Shown: one piece after another, positions 9,215-18,809 of the stretch
Numbering within the stretch: the stretch's first letter is position 1
How the letters are laid out: every line of letters begins with the position of its first letter
NCBI RefSeq assembly: GCF_000427425.1
Contig: NZ_KE386494.1
Location: 314,476 to 378,475, forward strand
Length of the DNA stretch: 64,000 nt
Source: Caldanaerobius polysaccharolyticus DSM 13641
GTDB lineage: Bacteria; Bacillota; Thermoanaerobacteria; Thermoanaerobacterales; Caldanaerobiaceae
Reading direction: 5' to 3'
The notes under the pieces: model-generated
What the model was told of the DNA's origin: nothing
Databases searched by the model: none
Seen by the model: the letters and a program-made list of their open reading frames with translations, nothing else
Translations under genes and position numbers: made by a program

Positions 9215-10690
9215 CTACTTAATTTCGATCTTGATCCTAAACGCCACAGGATATTCCTTCGGTTCGCATCCTGCAATATCAATAACCAAGGCCTGATCAC
9301 TGCGATTCCATTTAAGCGGTACATCACAACCTATAAGCTCTACTTTATCGATATGCGGCGTGCCAAACGGTGAGTTTGCACCTAGCGATTTTATACTTAC
9401 GCGTCCACTTTCAGGCCATTTAAGGACAACAGCGTATAAAGTATCACCTTTGGTAGTAAAGCGTATATCCTCACTTGTAAACGCACTTCGCTTCGTATCT
9501 GTAAAAGCGCCATCAGTGACTTTTGTAGGACCTTCCCCAAAGACTTTCCATGGGCGTGTTCCATAAATAGCCTCGCCGTTAATCTTAAGCCAGCGTCCAA
9601 TTTCCATAAGGATCTCCCGTTCTGGCTCTGGTATGGTGCCATCAGATTTCGGCCCGATATTAAGGAGCAGCGACCCATTTTTACTGACAATATCCACCAA
9701 ATCACAGATAATTTCATTGGGAGCTTTGTAGTCATGATTTTCGATGTATCCCCATGAGTTCTTTGACACCGATGTGTCTGTTTGCCAGAAACGCTGGCGA
9801 ATATCAGAAAATTGTCCTCGCTCTATGTCAAATACAGCCGTGCCTTCCTCGTACGCATTATATTTGTAATTTATAGCAACTTCTTTATTCCATTCTACTG
9901 CTCTATTGTAATAATAAGCTGCAAACTTCCTAAGATATGGTTTAAATGCTAAGTTCTGTATCCACCAATCAAACCATACAATCTGCGGCTGATATTTGTC
10001 AACCAGTTCACAGACACGGAGTAACCAATCCTCCAAAAATTCCTCATCAGGAGGACTCTCCTCAACACTGCCCAAATCTTTGGGTGCAGGCCTGGCCGGA
10101 CCGTAAAAATCACGGTAACGAGGATCCCTAACATCTGAGTCAAATTTCATTCCACCATCAAAAAACCACCAGTGCTCGGCGCGATGGTTTGAAAGACCAA
10201 ACACCAATCCCCTTTCTCTGACTACTGCAGCCAATTCTCCTATGATATCTCTCTTGGGCCCCATATTGGCAGCATTCCATATGGAAACAGCGCTATCATA
10301 CATCTGAAATCCATCGTGGTGCTCAGCCACAGGCACTACATATCGCGCTCCCGACTTTTCAAACAAATCAGCCCATGCCTTAGGATCAAATTTTTCTGCT
10401 TTAAACATAGGTATAAAATCTTTATAGCCGAACTGGCTTTGTGGACCATAGGTTTTGACATGATGCTCAAACTCGGGAGTGCCTTGCTGGTACATATTGC
10501 GAGGATACCATTCATTTCCGAATGCAGGAACTGAGTATACACCCCAATGTATGAAAATACCAAATTTCCCATCTTCATACCATTGCGGTATCCTGTAGTT
10601 TAAAAGAGACTGCCATGTATCAGCAAAAGGTCCTTTAGAAATAACATCGTTTATCTTTTTCATCATTTTCTCTTTTATATCCTCTGTCAT
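9215..10690 (-). CDS. GH29 alpha-L-fucosidase (first copy)
   Basis: A retaining alpha-L-fucosidase of 491 aa without signal peptide. It has the GKFGIFIHWGVYSVPAFGNEW entry to the barrel, VPVAEHHDGFQMYDS, and the nucleophile Asp241 in IVWFDWW. The late segment KNGSLLLNIGPKSDGTIP is also typical of GH29. The ATG at 10690 follows AAAGGAGG by six bases. The frame can be read further upstream, but only through the operator-like sequence at 10710-10724. It lies between fucI and the dehydrogenase. It shares only moderate similarity with the second GH29 at 12.7-13.9 kb, so the two probably differ in linkage preference (inference). Confidence 0.94.
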   Translation of the reverse strand: MTEDIKEKMMKKINDVISKGPFADTWQSLLNYRIPQWYEDGKFGIFIHWGVYSVPAFGNEWYPRNMYQQGTPEFEHHVKTYGPQSQFGYKDFIPMFKAEKFDPKAWADLFEKSGARYVVPVAEHHDGFQMYDSAVSIWNAANMGPKRDIIGELAAVVRERGLVFGLSNHRAEHWWFFDGGMKFDSDVRDPRYRDFYGPARPAPKDLGSVEESPPDEEFLEDWLLRVCELVDKYQPQIVWFDWWIQNLAFKPYLRKFAAYYYNRAVEWNKEVAINYKYNAYEEGTAVFDIERGQFSDIRQRFWQTDTSVSKNSWGYIENHDYKAPNEIICDLVDIVSKNGSLLLNIGPKSDGTIPEPEREILMEIGRWLKINGEAIYGTRPWKVFGEGPTKVTDGAFTDTKRSAFTSEDIRFTTKGDTLYAVVLKWPESGRVSIKSLGANSPFGTPHIDKVELIGCDVPLKWNRSDQALVIDIAGCEPKEYPVAFRIKIEIK

Positions 10691-10709
10691 AAAAAACCTC
10701 CTTTTAAAT

Positions 10710-10724
10710 TTAAAGCGTTTCAAT
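10710..10724 (-). promoter_or_regulatory. Internal operator-like site in the fucose operon
   Basis: ATTGAAACGCTTTAA matches the type I operators at 17366-17380 and 18819-18833 with one substitution, and has the central CG of LacI/GalR-family sites. It lies 20 nt before the GH29 start, overlapping the run-up to its ribosome site. No -10/-35 pair is seen at the spacing found in the promoter copies. It may act as a roadblock, or be a catabolite (cre-like) site. Confidence 0.55.
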
Positions 10725-10792
10725 TAGAAAAATTTTTTCACAACTTTGGGTTTCACATAAACTTTACTATCTATAGAAATATACGTTTATAC

Positions 10793-12616
10793 CTAATTTT
10801 TACCGTATAGCGGGCCGAAATTCTGACACGCCCTGTAATCGGCACCCTCAAGGTCCATGGTGCCAAAGGCACCCCATGCACTGGGCCTGAATATCTTCTC
10901 TTCTGGCACGTTGTGCATGGCAACAGGTATTCTCAGTATAGACGCCAGTGTAATCAAGTCCGCTCCAATGTGACCGTAACTTAATGAACCGTGATTCGCG
11001 CCCCAGCTGTTCATCACTGAGTAAACGTCCTTAAACGCCCCTTTGCCTGTAAGCCTGGGCACAAACCACGTCGTCGGCCATGTCGGGTCTGTCCTGTTGT
11101 CCAGTATGTGGTGCACGTCTTCTGGCAACTCTACCGTATATCCTTCAGCAATCTGTAAAACCGGCCCAAGGCCCTTTATTATATTAAGCCTGGACATGGT
11201 AACAGGCATCCCGCCTTTTGTCACAAACTGGGACGAAAAACCTCCTCCCCTGAAATAGCCCCTGTTTGCAGGCCTCCAGCTAGTAGCATCCAGACACCTT
11301 GCCACATCATCAGCTGTAATATCCCAGAAAGGCTTCATAACAGGATTGCCGTCGGCATCTCTCTGCTGGCCTGTTCCATCTAATGCTGCTGAACCTGAAT
11401 TGATCAGATGGATTATCCCGTTGGCAGCTATGCCTGTTAGCTCTTTACCTGTTACCCTCTTTACGGCCTCGGGACTCCAATAGGTCCTGACATCTGCAAA
11501 TACCTGGGCTCTATCTGAAAGCAAATGCCCAAAAAGCATTGCCACGGCGTTTAAAGAGTCGTTTTCGGTCGCAAGGATAAATGGCTCTCTGATGCCGTTC
11601 CAGTCGAAGGATGAGTTAAGTATCGCCTCGGAGAAGTCGCCGTTGGGAAAATGGTCTGTCCACTGCCTCTGTCCCTGAAAACCTGCTGCAATGGCATTGT
11701 GGCCCTCCGACTCTTCCACAAATCCAAGATCCGCAAGCCTTTTGTTGCCTACCATCAAATCCCTTATGATAAGCGTCATCTTAACTACTGTCTCCCACTC
11801 TTTATCCTTTCTCTCCCTGGATACCTTAAGGTAATCGGGATTGTTATCTTCTCTTTCAATGCAGTTCTCTCTTACCCATTTCATCCCCCTTTCAAACTCT
11901 TCTTTGTCGTAAATCCCTTCTTCCATTCTCCTTACGAGCTCTGACATATCCACGTATTCAACCCTCATGCCCAGATAATCCTCGAAGAAATCTGGGTCAA
12001 CGATGGATCCTGCAATACCCATGGCTACATTTCCTATAGACAAATAGGACTTATTCCTCATGGTAGCCACTGCAAGTCCCGCTTTTGCGAACCTCAGAAG
12101 CTTCTCTTTTACATCGTCAGGAATCGTCCTGTCAGTGGCATCCTGCACGTCTTTTCCGTATATACCAAAGGCAGGCAGGCCCTTTTGGTTGTGGGCTGCC
12201 AAAGCAGCTGCCAGGTACACCGCACCGGGTCTCTCAGTGCCGTTGAAGCCCCATATGGCTTTAGGCATATATGGGTCCATATCGATAGTCTCAGAGCCAT
12301 AACACCAGCACGGGGTGACCGTTATCGTGACACCTACTCCTTCTCTTGCGAACTTTTCCGCTGCTTTGGCAGCTTCTGCAAAACCGCCTATGGTGGTATC
12401 AGCGATTACGCATTCAACCGGCATTCCATTGGAACGTTTGAGATTAGACGATAGAAATTCCGCAACAGCCTTTGCCATTCCCATTGTCTGCTCTTCAAGT
12501 GATTCCCTTATACCGTTGCGGCGCCCATCGATAACAGGGCGAATGCCTATTTTGGGAAGCGAACCGTTTAACCTGTTGCGCAAAGGCGCAATCTTAATGT
12601 CTTTGACATTAGTCAT
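10793..12616 (-). CDS. fucI: L-fucose isomerase
   Basis: Cytosolic Mn-dependent isomerase converting L-fucose to L-fuculose (EC 5.3.1.25), 607 aa, the family's usual length. Recognisable stretches are [61 protein letters not shown] and [17 protein letters not shown]. Glu330 and Asp353 appear to match the metal-binding acid pair of the E. coli enzyme. The ATG follows AAAGGGTGA. It anchors the operon as a fucose pathway. No fuculokinase or fuculose-phosphate aldolase lies in this window, so those steps must be elsewhere. Confidence 0.96.
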   Translation of the reverse strand: MTNVKDIKIAPLRNRLNGSLPKIGIRPVIDGRRNGIRESLEEQTMGMAKAVAEFLSSNLKRSNGMPVECVIADTTIGGFAEAAKAAEKFAREGVGVTITVTPCWCYGSETIDMDPYMPKAIWGFNGTERPGAVYLAAALAAHNQKGLPAFGIYGKDVQDATDRTIPDDVKEKLLRFAKAGLAVATMRNKSYLSIGNVAMGIAGSIVDPDFFEDYLGMRVEYVDMSELVRRMEEGIYDKEEFERGMKWVRENCIEREDNNPDYLKVSRERKDKEWETVVKMTLIIRDLMVGNKRLADLGFVEESEGHNAIAAGFQGQRQWTDHFPNGDFSEAILNSSFDWNGIREPFILATENDSLNAVAMLFGHLLSDRAQVFADVRTYWSPEAVKRVTGKELTGIAANGIIHLINSGSAALDGTGQQRDADGNPVMKPFWDITADDVARCLDATSWRPANRGYFRGGGFSSQFVTKGGMPVTMSRLNIIKGLGPVLQIAEGYTVELPEDVHHILDNRTDPTWPTTWFVPRLTGKGAFKDVYSVMNSWGANHGSLSYGHIGADLITLASILRIPVAMHNVPEEKIFRPSAWGAFGTMDLEGADYRACQNFGPLYGKN

Positions 12617-12675
12617 AAAATATCACCCTTTCTGTTCTGCGAGCAAGCAGCGTCTCAGTTATAATTGATTTAATT

Positions 12676-13941
12676 TTACTCGCTTAATTCCAGCTCTACC
12701 ACTGTGTCAATGTCATCAGGTAGCCCGGACACAGCTAAATTTAAAAAGGCGTCGTCCTTATAGTCTGTCGCATTCCACGGCTCGCTGATATCCACCTCTG
12801 ACCCGTCACACAGCAACCGAGCTCTTTTGACCTTGCCTTTAAGCCCTCGCAAATTGATAGGACCTATACCCCTGTCAAATATATGGGCATATAGCTTGTT
12901 GCCTTTTTTGGTGTACCTGCCCCATTCTGGCTTTGGCAGCTCTGCGCGACCGCACCCATATATGCTCTCGCCATTCTTCTTCATCCACTTGCCTATCTCA
13001 GAGAGGATGTTAAGGGACTCCTCCGGTATCTCCCCTTTTGCGTCAGGACCTACATTTAAAAGCAGATTCCCTCCTTTGCTCACACACTCCACCAGCGCCC
13101 TTATAATCTGCTTCGGCGTTTTAAAGTCTTTATCTGCAGCGCAATACCCCCAGTGATTGTTCATCGTTATGCACGCTTCCCATGGAATCGGATTGCCCGC
13201 TTCATCCAAAATCCCTTCAGGAGGTATTATCTGCTCTGGTGACGCAAAATCCCCTGCGTATACCTCTGGGTTGACAGACCTGATGTTGCCACCTAATCGA
13301 TTGTCGATGATAATATCCGGCTGCAGCGAGCGCACCATTTTGACCAGTTCTGTGGCCTTCCATGCCTCTCCTATCTTGTCATCGTAAGAAAAGTCAAACC
13401 ACATAATATCGATTTTACCGTAGTTGGTCAACAATTCCTTGACCTGGCCGTGCACGTACTCCACATACCTTGAAAAATCCTGTTTTTTGTCTCTGTACAG
13501 CTGGTTATCTCTCATGGGATGATGCCTGTCGCCATAGGCAGGGTAATCTTCATGGTGCCAATCCAACAGCGAGTAATAAAAGCCTACGCGCAAGCCTTCC
13601 TCGCGGAACGCCTCTACGTATTCCCTCACCAGATCTCGTCCTGCTGGCGTGTTGGTCGCCTTGTAGTCTGTAAGCTGGCTGTCAAACAGGCAAAAGCCAT
13701 CGTGGTGCTTGGTAGTCAGCACAGCGTACTTCATACCAGCCTCTTTCGCCACCCTGGCCCACTTCCTGGGATCGTAATTTACAGGATTAAACTCCTGGAA
13801 AAAGGGATGGTAATCCTCAATAGATAACCTCTCATGGCTGCGTACCCACTCGCCTCTGGCCGGAATGGCGTACAATCCCCAGTGGATGAACATGCCAAAT
13901 CGGTCATGCATAAACCACATCGTTCGTTCCTCTCTGTTCAT
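12676..13941 (-). CDS. GH29 alpha-L-fucosidase (second copy)
   Basis: A 421-aa GH29 enzyme without secretion signal. It shows DRFGMFIHWGLYAIPARGEW, TTKHHDGFCLFDS, the nucleophile Asp183 in IDIMWFDFSY, and SKGGNLLLNVGPDAKGEIP. I chose the ATG at 13941: the in-frame ATG five codons earlier overlaps the GGGGGA ribosome site. It is the first enzyme gene after the ABC permeases, 42 nt from the second permease, and precedes fucI. The two GH29 proteins differ in length and C-terminus, so they are not a recent duplication. Confidence 0.94.
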   Translation of the reverse strand: MNREERTMWFMHDRFGMFIHWGLYAIPARGEWVRSHERLSIEDYHPFFQEFNPVNYDPRKWARVAKEAGMKYAVLTTKHHDGFCLFDSQLTDYKATNTPAGRDLVREYVEAFREEGLRVGFYYSLLDWHHEDYPAYGDRHHPMRDNQLYRDKKQDFSRYVEYVHGQVKELLTNYGKIDIMWFDFSYDDKIGEAWKATELVKMVRSLQPDIIIDNRLGGNIRSVNPEVYAGDFASPEQIIPPEGILDEAGNPIPWEACITMNNHWGYCAADKDFKTPKQIIRALVECVSKGGNLLLNVGPDAKGEIPEESLNILSEIGKWMKKNGESIYGCGRAELPKPEWGRYTKKGNKLYAHIFDRGIGPINLRGLKGKVKRARLLCDGSEVDISEPWNATDYKDDAFLNLAVSGLPDDIDTVVELELSE

Positions 13942-13983
13942 TTTAAAATCCCCCATTCTAAAAATTTTAATATTTAAATTATA

Positions 13984-14835
13984 TTACCTTCCTCCCATTC
14001 CTGTAACTGTTATACCTTCCACAAAGTACTTCTGAACAAACATAAACAGTATCAAAGGTGGAACTACAGCAATCGTTGCCCCTGCCATTAATAACTCCCA
14101 TCGCACGCCGTATTGTTCAATAAACATAGCAACACCTACAGGCAGTGTTTTCATAAAATCATTATCCGTTACAACCAATGGCCACAAAAAACTATTCCAA
14201 TTACCTATAAAGGTAAATGCTGCCAGACTAGCGATAGCAGGACGACCTAATGGGAGGATAATATAAAGGAATGACTTCAGCCTAGAGCACCCTTCTATAA
14301 ACGCCGCCTCCTCTAATTCCATTGGTATAGTAAGGAAAAATTGTCGCAATAAAAACGTTCCAAACGCCGTAAAAGCTCCAGGTATTATAAGGGCATAATA
14401 TGAATTTAACCATCCTAAATACTTCATTAATATATACATGGGTATCATTGTGACCTGAAAAGGTATCATCAATGTGCCCAGATAAACAGCAAATAGTGTA
14501 TCTCTGGCAGGAAACTGAATTCTTGCAAAAGCATAAGCAGCCATTGAAGAAGTCATTAAAACCAAAATCGTCGTAGTAACAGATACAAATATAGAATTTA
14601 TATAAAATCTTCCGAACGGTAAGTAATTCCATGCTATTTTATAATTCCCCCATGCAAGATAACTGCCAAACCACTTCGGTGGTATAGAAAACAGCTCCTG
14701 TGATGGCTTAAGCGACGTAGCAATCATCCACAAAAAAGGAATCATGAAAATTATACCGCACAAGGTGAGAAAAAAATAATTCACAATTCTCCAAAATACA
14801 CTAAGATCCTTTCTATGAACTAAACTCTTAACCAT
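13984..14835 (-). CDS. Sugar ABC permease (MalG type), fucose operon
   Basis: Second permease of a CUT1 importer, 283 aa with about six membrane segments. The EAA loop is EEAAFIEGCSRLKSFLYIIL. The start ATG follows AAGGAGG by five bases. It is co-transcribed with the upstream permease (21-nt gap) and followed by the GH29 gene. From position it should import fucosylated oligosaccharides that the cytosolic fucosidases then cut; no ATPase gene is linked. Confidence 0.9.
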   Translation of the reverse strand: MVKSLVHRKDLSVFWRIVNYFFLTLCGIIFMIPFLWMIATSLKPSQELFSIPPKWFGSYLAWGNYKIAWNYLPFGRFYINSIFVSVTTTILVLMTSSMAAYAFARIQFPARDTLFAVYLGTLMIPFQVTMIPMYILMKYLGWLNSYYALIIPGAFTAFGTFLLRQFFLTIPMELEEAAFIEGCSRLKSFLYIILPLGRPAIASLAAFTFIGNWNSFLWPLVVTDNDFMKTLPVGVAMFIEQYGVRWELLMAGATIAVVPPLILFMFVQKYFVEGITVTGMGGR

Positions 14836-14856
14836 ATTGTACCTCCTTTTCTACCG

Positions 14857-15738
14857 TCATATATCATATGTCACCCAATTTTTTTGCATCTTTAACTGAA
14901 TTAGCGTAAGCACAAAAATCATTATGAAAAGTATCCAAGATATCGCCGCTGCATAACCCATCTTAAAGAACTGGAAGCCATTCTGGAAAATGTACATAAC
15001 AAGCGTTGTAGTAGCGTTCATAGGTCCACCATTAGTCATAATGTATATTTGATCAAAAACCTGGAATGATGTTATAAGGGTCATTACTATGCCAAAGAAC
15101 AAAGTCGGCGATAACAACGGTATTGTTATCTTAAAGAATTTGCCAATACTATTTGCACCATCTATTTCGGCAGCTTCATACAATGTATGAGGAATAGCTT
15201 TAATCCCTGCCATAAAAACCACAGTATTATAGCCTACTCCCCACCATACACTCATCAATACCACAGAAAACATAGCAATTTTCACATCTCCAAGCCAGTT
15301 AGGGCCTTTTATACCTATGCTTTCCAATATACCATTAAATAGACCAAATTCAGGCTGGTATATCCATCTCCATATAGAAGCTACGGCCACTCCTGGAGAC
15401 AACACTGGTAGAAAAAACAGGGTCCTATATATTGTTATGCCTTTTATGTCTTTGCTCAGCCATGATGCCAATAATAGTGAAATAACTATATTCAAAGGCA
15501 GATATTCAACCACGTATTTTAACGTGTTTAGTAACGCCTTTTTAAACAGAGGATCTTTCGCAAGTTCTAAATAATTTTGAAATCCCACAAATGTAGGAGG
15601 ATTTAAAACAGGCCAGTTAAAAAAGCTCAGTATCAGTGAAGCTGCTACCGGTCCTATAGTAAAAACGAAAAATCCAATTATATTGGGTAATAAAAACAAA
15701 TACGCTGCAATTACATCTTTCTTTTGCCTAACCGTCAT
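14857..15738 (-). CDS. Sugar ABC permease (MalF/UgpA type), fucose operon
   Basis: First permease of the fucose-operon importer, about 293 aa. Membrane segments start at residue 10 (IAAYLFLLPNIIGFFVF) and the EAA loop reads YEAAEIDGANSIGKFFKITI. The ATG at 15738 is seven bases after GGAGG and is preferred over an in-frame TTG two codons upstream. It lies between the hairpin at 15774-15812 and the second permease. Confidence 0.9.
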   Translation of the reverse strand: MTVRQKKDVIAAYLFLLPNIIGFFVFTIGPVAASLILSFFNWPVLNPPTFVGFQNYLELAKDPLFKKALLNTLKYVVEYLPLNIVISLLLASWLSKDIKGITIYRTLFFLPVLSPGVAVASIWRWIYQPEFGLFNGILESIGIKGPNWLGDVKIAMFSVVLMSVWWGVGYNTVVFMAGIKAIPHTLYEAAEIDGANSIGKFFKITIPLLSPTLFFGIVMTLITSFQVFDQIYIMTNGGPMNATTTLVMYIFQNGFQFFKMGYAAAISWILFIMIFVLTLIQLKMQKNWVTYDI

Positions 15739-15773
15739 AATCAAACCTCCAAACTAATAACAACATCAATTGG

Positions 15774-15812
15774 GATGAAAAGAAGGTTGTATATGAAAAC
15801 CTTCTTTTCATC
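15774..15812 (-). promoter_or_regulatory. Intercistronic hairpin after binding-protein gene
   Basis: A perfect 15-bp stem (GATGAAAAGAAGGTT and its complement) with a 9-nt loop sits 15 nt after the binding-protein stop. No T-run follows on the minus strand, so it probably stabilises the upstream mRNA or reduces read-through into the permeases. Confidence 0.75.
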
Positions 15813-15827
15813 TACATTAAATAGTCA

Positions 15828-17144
15828 TCACTTAGTTACTTTTGAAGATATTTCTCTTATTTGTTGATCCATCTTTGGGATAATATCTGCTGCTTTAGCT
15901 TTGCCAAAATAAATCGGTTGCAAAACGTTTTGGGTTATGAAATTGTCTGCTTCTGTCCAATTAGCCGTCACATAAGGTGCAACTTCATCAGCTAAACACT
16001 TTTCTAACGCCTCCTGGGCACCAGGAACATTAGCAGCACCTTTATAATACTCTTCCTGAACACTTTTCCTAGCAGGAAATGCCCTTCCATTCTTAGCTAA
16101 CAATGACAATGCCTCTTTACTAGTAAAATAAGAAACTACTTTAAAAGCCTCTTCAGGATATTTTGTCTTGGCATATATACCAAATCCAGAGCCTTGTACA
16201 TATGTCGTTCTCTTGCCTGACGTTGGCGATAGTGGCGTAGGAGCTACAGCAAAATTAAATTTTGTATTTTTCTTTGTATTTATTAGACTCCACGGGCCGT
16301 CGTAGTACATTCCAATATGCCCCGCATACCAACGGTCAGATAAAGAATTTGCCGTTAAATCCGATAAGGTAGGGGCAACGTGATACACATTTATAAGATC
16401 TGCAAACCACTGAATCGACTCAATAGCCTTGGGATTGTTAAATGTGATCTGATCTTTGCTTTTATCGACATAATCACCGCCGTTAGATATAATATAATGC
16501 ATATTGGTCCACCATGCTCCATCAAGGGCAAAACCAAAGTCGTGATTTTTGGGATTGGTCATTTTCTTAGCAGCATCTAGTAAGTCATTCCATGTCCACT
16601 TATCAGTAGGATAAGATACCTTATATTTGTCAAACATGTCTTTGTTATAGAAAAGAATAAGTGGTCCAAAATCATAAGGTAATGCATACGTTTTACCATC
16701 ATAACACAATTCATTTAACATATCTGCAAAAAAGTCATCTATATCAAGTTGCTGTTGTTTTATATAGCCATCAAGCGGCAACAATGCATTCCTTTGAGCA
16801 TATTCACGTGCCTTTGTCCAATGTATGCCCACTACATCTGCAGCTGTTCCACCGGCAACTTGTGCAGGTAACTTTTGCCAATAAGTATTCCAATCAACCG
16901 TCTCTAACTTTACATTTATATTTGGATACTTTTTTGTGACATCCCGTGCTATCTGCTGCCACAATTCCCTATCCTCAGCCCCAGCCCAAAACTGGACCCT
17001 GATTGTGACTTGTTTGTTTTTACCAACATCTTTATTTGATCCATTAGAGGGTTTACTGCCAGATGAGTTACAACTAGAAAGTATCAGTATTAAAGAAAAA
17101 ATTATAGATAATAATACTATATTTTTCTTCTTTTTTGTTTTCAT
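15828..17144 (-). CDS. Sugar ABC substrate-binding lipoprotein, fucose operon
   Basis: Family 1 extracellular solute-binding protein of 438 aa. From the ATG at 17144, which follows GAGGGGG, the N-terminus is Lys-rich, then hydrophobic, then LSSC, a lipobox giving a lipid-anchored Cys, with a Ser/Gly/Asn linker behind it. The mature domain begins VTIRVQFWAGAEDRELWQQI. It is the first gene of the fucose operon, 220 nt downstream of a type I promoter. Binding of fucosylated glycans is inferred from the downstream enzymes. Confidence 0.9.
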   Translation of the reverse strand: MKTKKKKNIVLLSIIFSLILILSSCNSSGSKPSNGSNKDVGKNKQVTIRVQFWAGAEDRELWQQIARDVTKKYPNINVKLETVDWNTYWQKLPAQVAGGTAADVVGIHWTKAREYAQRNALLPLDGYIKQQQLDIDDFFADMLNELCYDGKTYALPYDFGPLILFYNKDMFDKYKVSYPTDKWTWNDLLDAAKKMTNPKNHDFGFALDGAWWTNMHYIISNGGDYVDKSKDQITFNNPKAIESIQWFADLINVYHVAPTLSDLTANSLSDRWYAGHIGMYYDGPWSLINTKKNTKFNFAVAPTPLSPTSGKRTTYVQGSGFGIYAKTKYPEEAFKVVSYFTSKEALSLLAKNGRAFPARKSVQEEYYKGAANVPGAQEALEKCLADEVAPYVTANWTEADNFITQNVLQPIYFGKAKAADIIPKMDQQIREISSKVTK

Positions 17145-17365
17145 AAATATCCCCCTCATATAAATGATTTGAAATCAACAGGATCGGCAGAATCGGATTT
17201 CATGATCGCTCTAAATCCCCCCCTTGAAAATAATACTTCTAAAATTTAGCAAAAAAATTATATACAAATCACCACCTTCTCTTGAATTTTGGTTGCAGAA
17301 TCTCCAAAACATGATAAATTAAGGGATTCTCTTCATTTTGCAACTACCTACTTGACTTTAATAAC
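17145..17365 (-). promoter_or_regulatory. Long structured 5' leader of the fucose operon
   Basis: About 220 nt separate the predicted start site from the binding-protein ATG, far longer than needed. GTTGC and AGAATC on one side can pair with GATTCT and GCAAC further down (about 17280-17350), forming a bulged hairpin. A TTG-started frame of 18 codons (17211-17267) follows AAGGTGGTGA and would encode a short hydrophobic peptide. No known riboswitch is recognised. Confidence 0.4.
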
Positions 17366-17643
17366 TTAAATCGTTTCAATAACATTTTAACTTAACATAA
17401 AAATGTTTTCAAAGTCTAAAATTGCTTAAATCTATCGAATATCAGCTGATTTTCTGCTGTTTCTTGAATTTTTTTCGTGCTATCTCGTTTTTTCTTCATT
17501 TTACATGCTATTCATATTTAAATTCCTTCTACTTGTATATAAAACGTTGTCATTATTTTTTAAAGACAAACTTACAACTCTAAGTATCACCAGCAATGCT
17601 GTTCACTTTAACTTTTTCTTTTTATTGAGGCCATATATAATCG
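17357..17643 (-). repeat. Repeated intergenic block, copy A
   Basis: About 287 nt matching 18810-19095 in the same orientation, roughly three quarters identical by eye. The best stretch is about 40 nt including TTGTAAGTTTGTCTTTAAAA and TGACAACGTTTTATAT. It contains promoter copy 2. This copy has many stops in all minus frames. Confidence 0.75.
17366..17500 (-). promoter_or_regulatory. Conserved-family promoter, copy 2 (operator type I)
   Basis: Reading leftwards: TTGAAA (17407-17412), 17 nt, TAAAAT (17384-17389), three bases, then the operator ATTGAAACGATTTAA (17366-17380) over the expected start site. Upstream, CACGAAAAAAATT, GAAAATCAGCTGATATTCG and ATTTAAGCAATTTTAGAC match copy 3 closely and copies 1 and 4 more loosely. 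It drives the fucose operon. Confidence 0.78.
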
Positions 17644-17679
17644 CATTAAAATACAGTAGTGTGCTATAAAACACCTTTA

Positions 17680-18738
17680 TCATCTGCGACTCAATTTATT
17701 ATAAATTTCATTATAGTAAAGGGCATTTTCAACAGGAGTATTCGGTGGTATATGATTACCCACAGCCATAAAAAATCCAGGGCAATTCTTACCTATATCC
17801 ATGCATCTCCTGACTTCATTATATATATCTTCCTTTGTTCCGTTTAACAATATAAGTGTATCCGCATTTCCTATAAAAACATGGGTTTTCCCGTATTTTT
17901 CAGCAATATATTTCATATCAGTAGTGGGCTCCATTACAAAACCATGAATACCACAATCCGCAATGTCATCTATAAATTCCGTATAATTACCATCTGATGT
18001 GTAAATTATTTTCTTTCCGCTCTCAATAAGCGGTGCAAACAACTTTTTATAATTAGGAAATACGTATTTGCGGTACCACTGAGGGTGTAAAAAAGCACCC
18101 GATGTCCATACGATATCGTCGTGTATCATCACTACAGGTACATCAGCTTCTCCCAGAGCATCAAAATACTGATGAATCCATGATGCGTAGCGATTAGTCA
18201 ACTCTCCAAAGCCCTCTATATCCGTACCTGCAGCCAGAAGCAGCATATCCCAACCAAAAATACCGATAAGCCCTGACATGCAAGATACATAAATACCTGT
18301 CATATTTACGCCGTCAGGATAAAACCGGCAGTTCTTTTTATAATGTTCCTCAAAATCCTTCACCAATGCTTTTTTATCCCTGCTCCCGTATATTTCCCAC
18401 GGATCAAATCTGAGAACGTCTTCAGGACTGTTAAAAGGACAATATACCTCTGAGCTAAAATCAACTCCCCCTGACGCATACGCGGCATGGCCCATCTTAG
18501 TCCGCACATCGCCGAAGACGTCGGCATCAATCAACGTGCTCCACACAAAGTCGTAATTCCATGCTTTCATAAAAGCATATTTAGCTTTGCTCTGCACATC
18601 TGCTGGGCTCTCAGCATTTACATCAATGCCAGTCACGGTTTTTACCAGATCCCAATGAAATTCAGCCGAATACTCTGTGCGTGGAACTCTCGGCGGCATC
18701 TCCAAATTTATAGCGGCCATTCCATCACTATATGACAT
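17680..18738 (-). CDS. UroD/methyltransferase-family protein, fucose regulon
   Basis: This 352-aa protein has the uroporphyrinogen-decarboxylase/MtaA-type barrel fold, judged from segments such as PPRVPRTEYS, ADVPVVMIHDDIVWTSGAF, KKIIYTSDGNYTEFIDDIA and HVFIGNADT. Where zinc methyltransferases carry a Cys (CGN), this one has DGN, so it belongs to an uncharacterised subgroup often found near sugar genes. Haem synthesis is unlikely: no other haem genes are nearby and it has its own promoter with the fucose-type operator. A role in handling a modified sugar is speculation. The ATG has only a weak ribosome site (AAGAGATG). Confidence 0.8.
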   Translation of the reverse strand: MSYSDGMAAINLEMPPRVPRTEYSAEFHWDLVKTVTGIDVNAESPADVQSKAKYAFMKAWNYDFVWSTLIDADVFGDVRTKMGHAAYASGGVDFSSEVYCPFNSPEDVLRFDPWEIYGSRDKKALVKDFEEHYKKNCRFYPDGVNMTGIYVSCMSGLIGIFGWDMLLLAAGTDIEGFGELTNRYASWIHQYFDALGEADVPVVMIHDDIVWTSGAFLHPQWYRKYVFPNYKKLFAPLIESGKKIIYTSDGNYTEFIDDIADCGIHGFVMEPTTDMKYIAEKYGKTHVFIGNADTLILLNGTKEDIYNEVRRCMDIGKNCPGFFMAVGNHIPPNTPVENALYYNEIYNKLSRR

Positions 18739-18809
18739 AGATAAAACGCATCTCTTTTAAATCTTTTATCAATCGTCATACCGCAGCAATCGATTTTTTC
18801 TATTCATGG

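Noticed and set aside
17680-18738. True uroporphyrinogen decarboxylase (hemE)
   Set aside because: The zinc/porphyrin-site residues differ, no haem genes are nearby and its promoter belongs to the sugar family.
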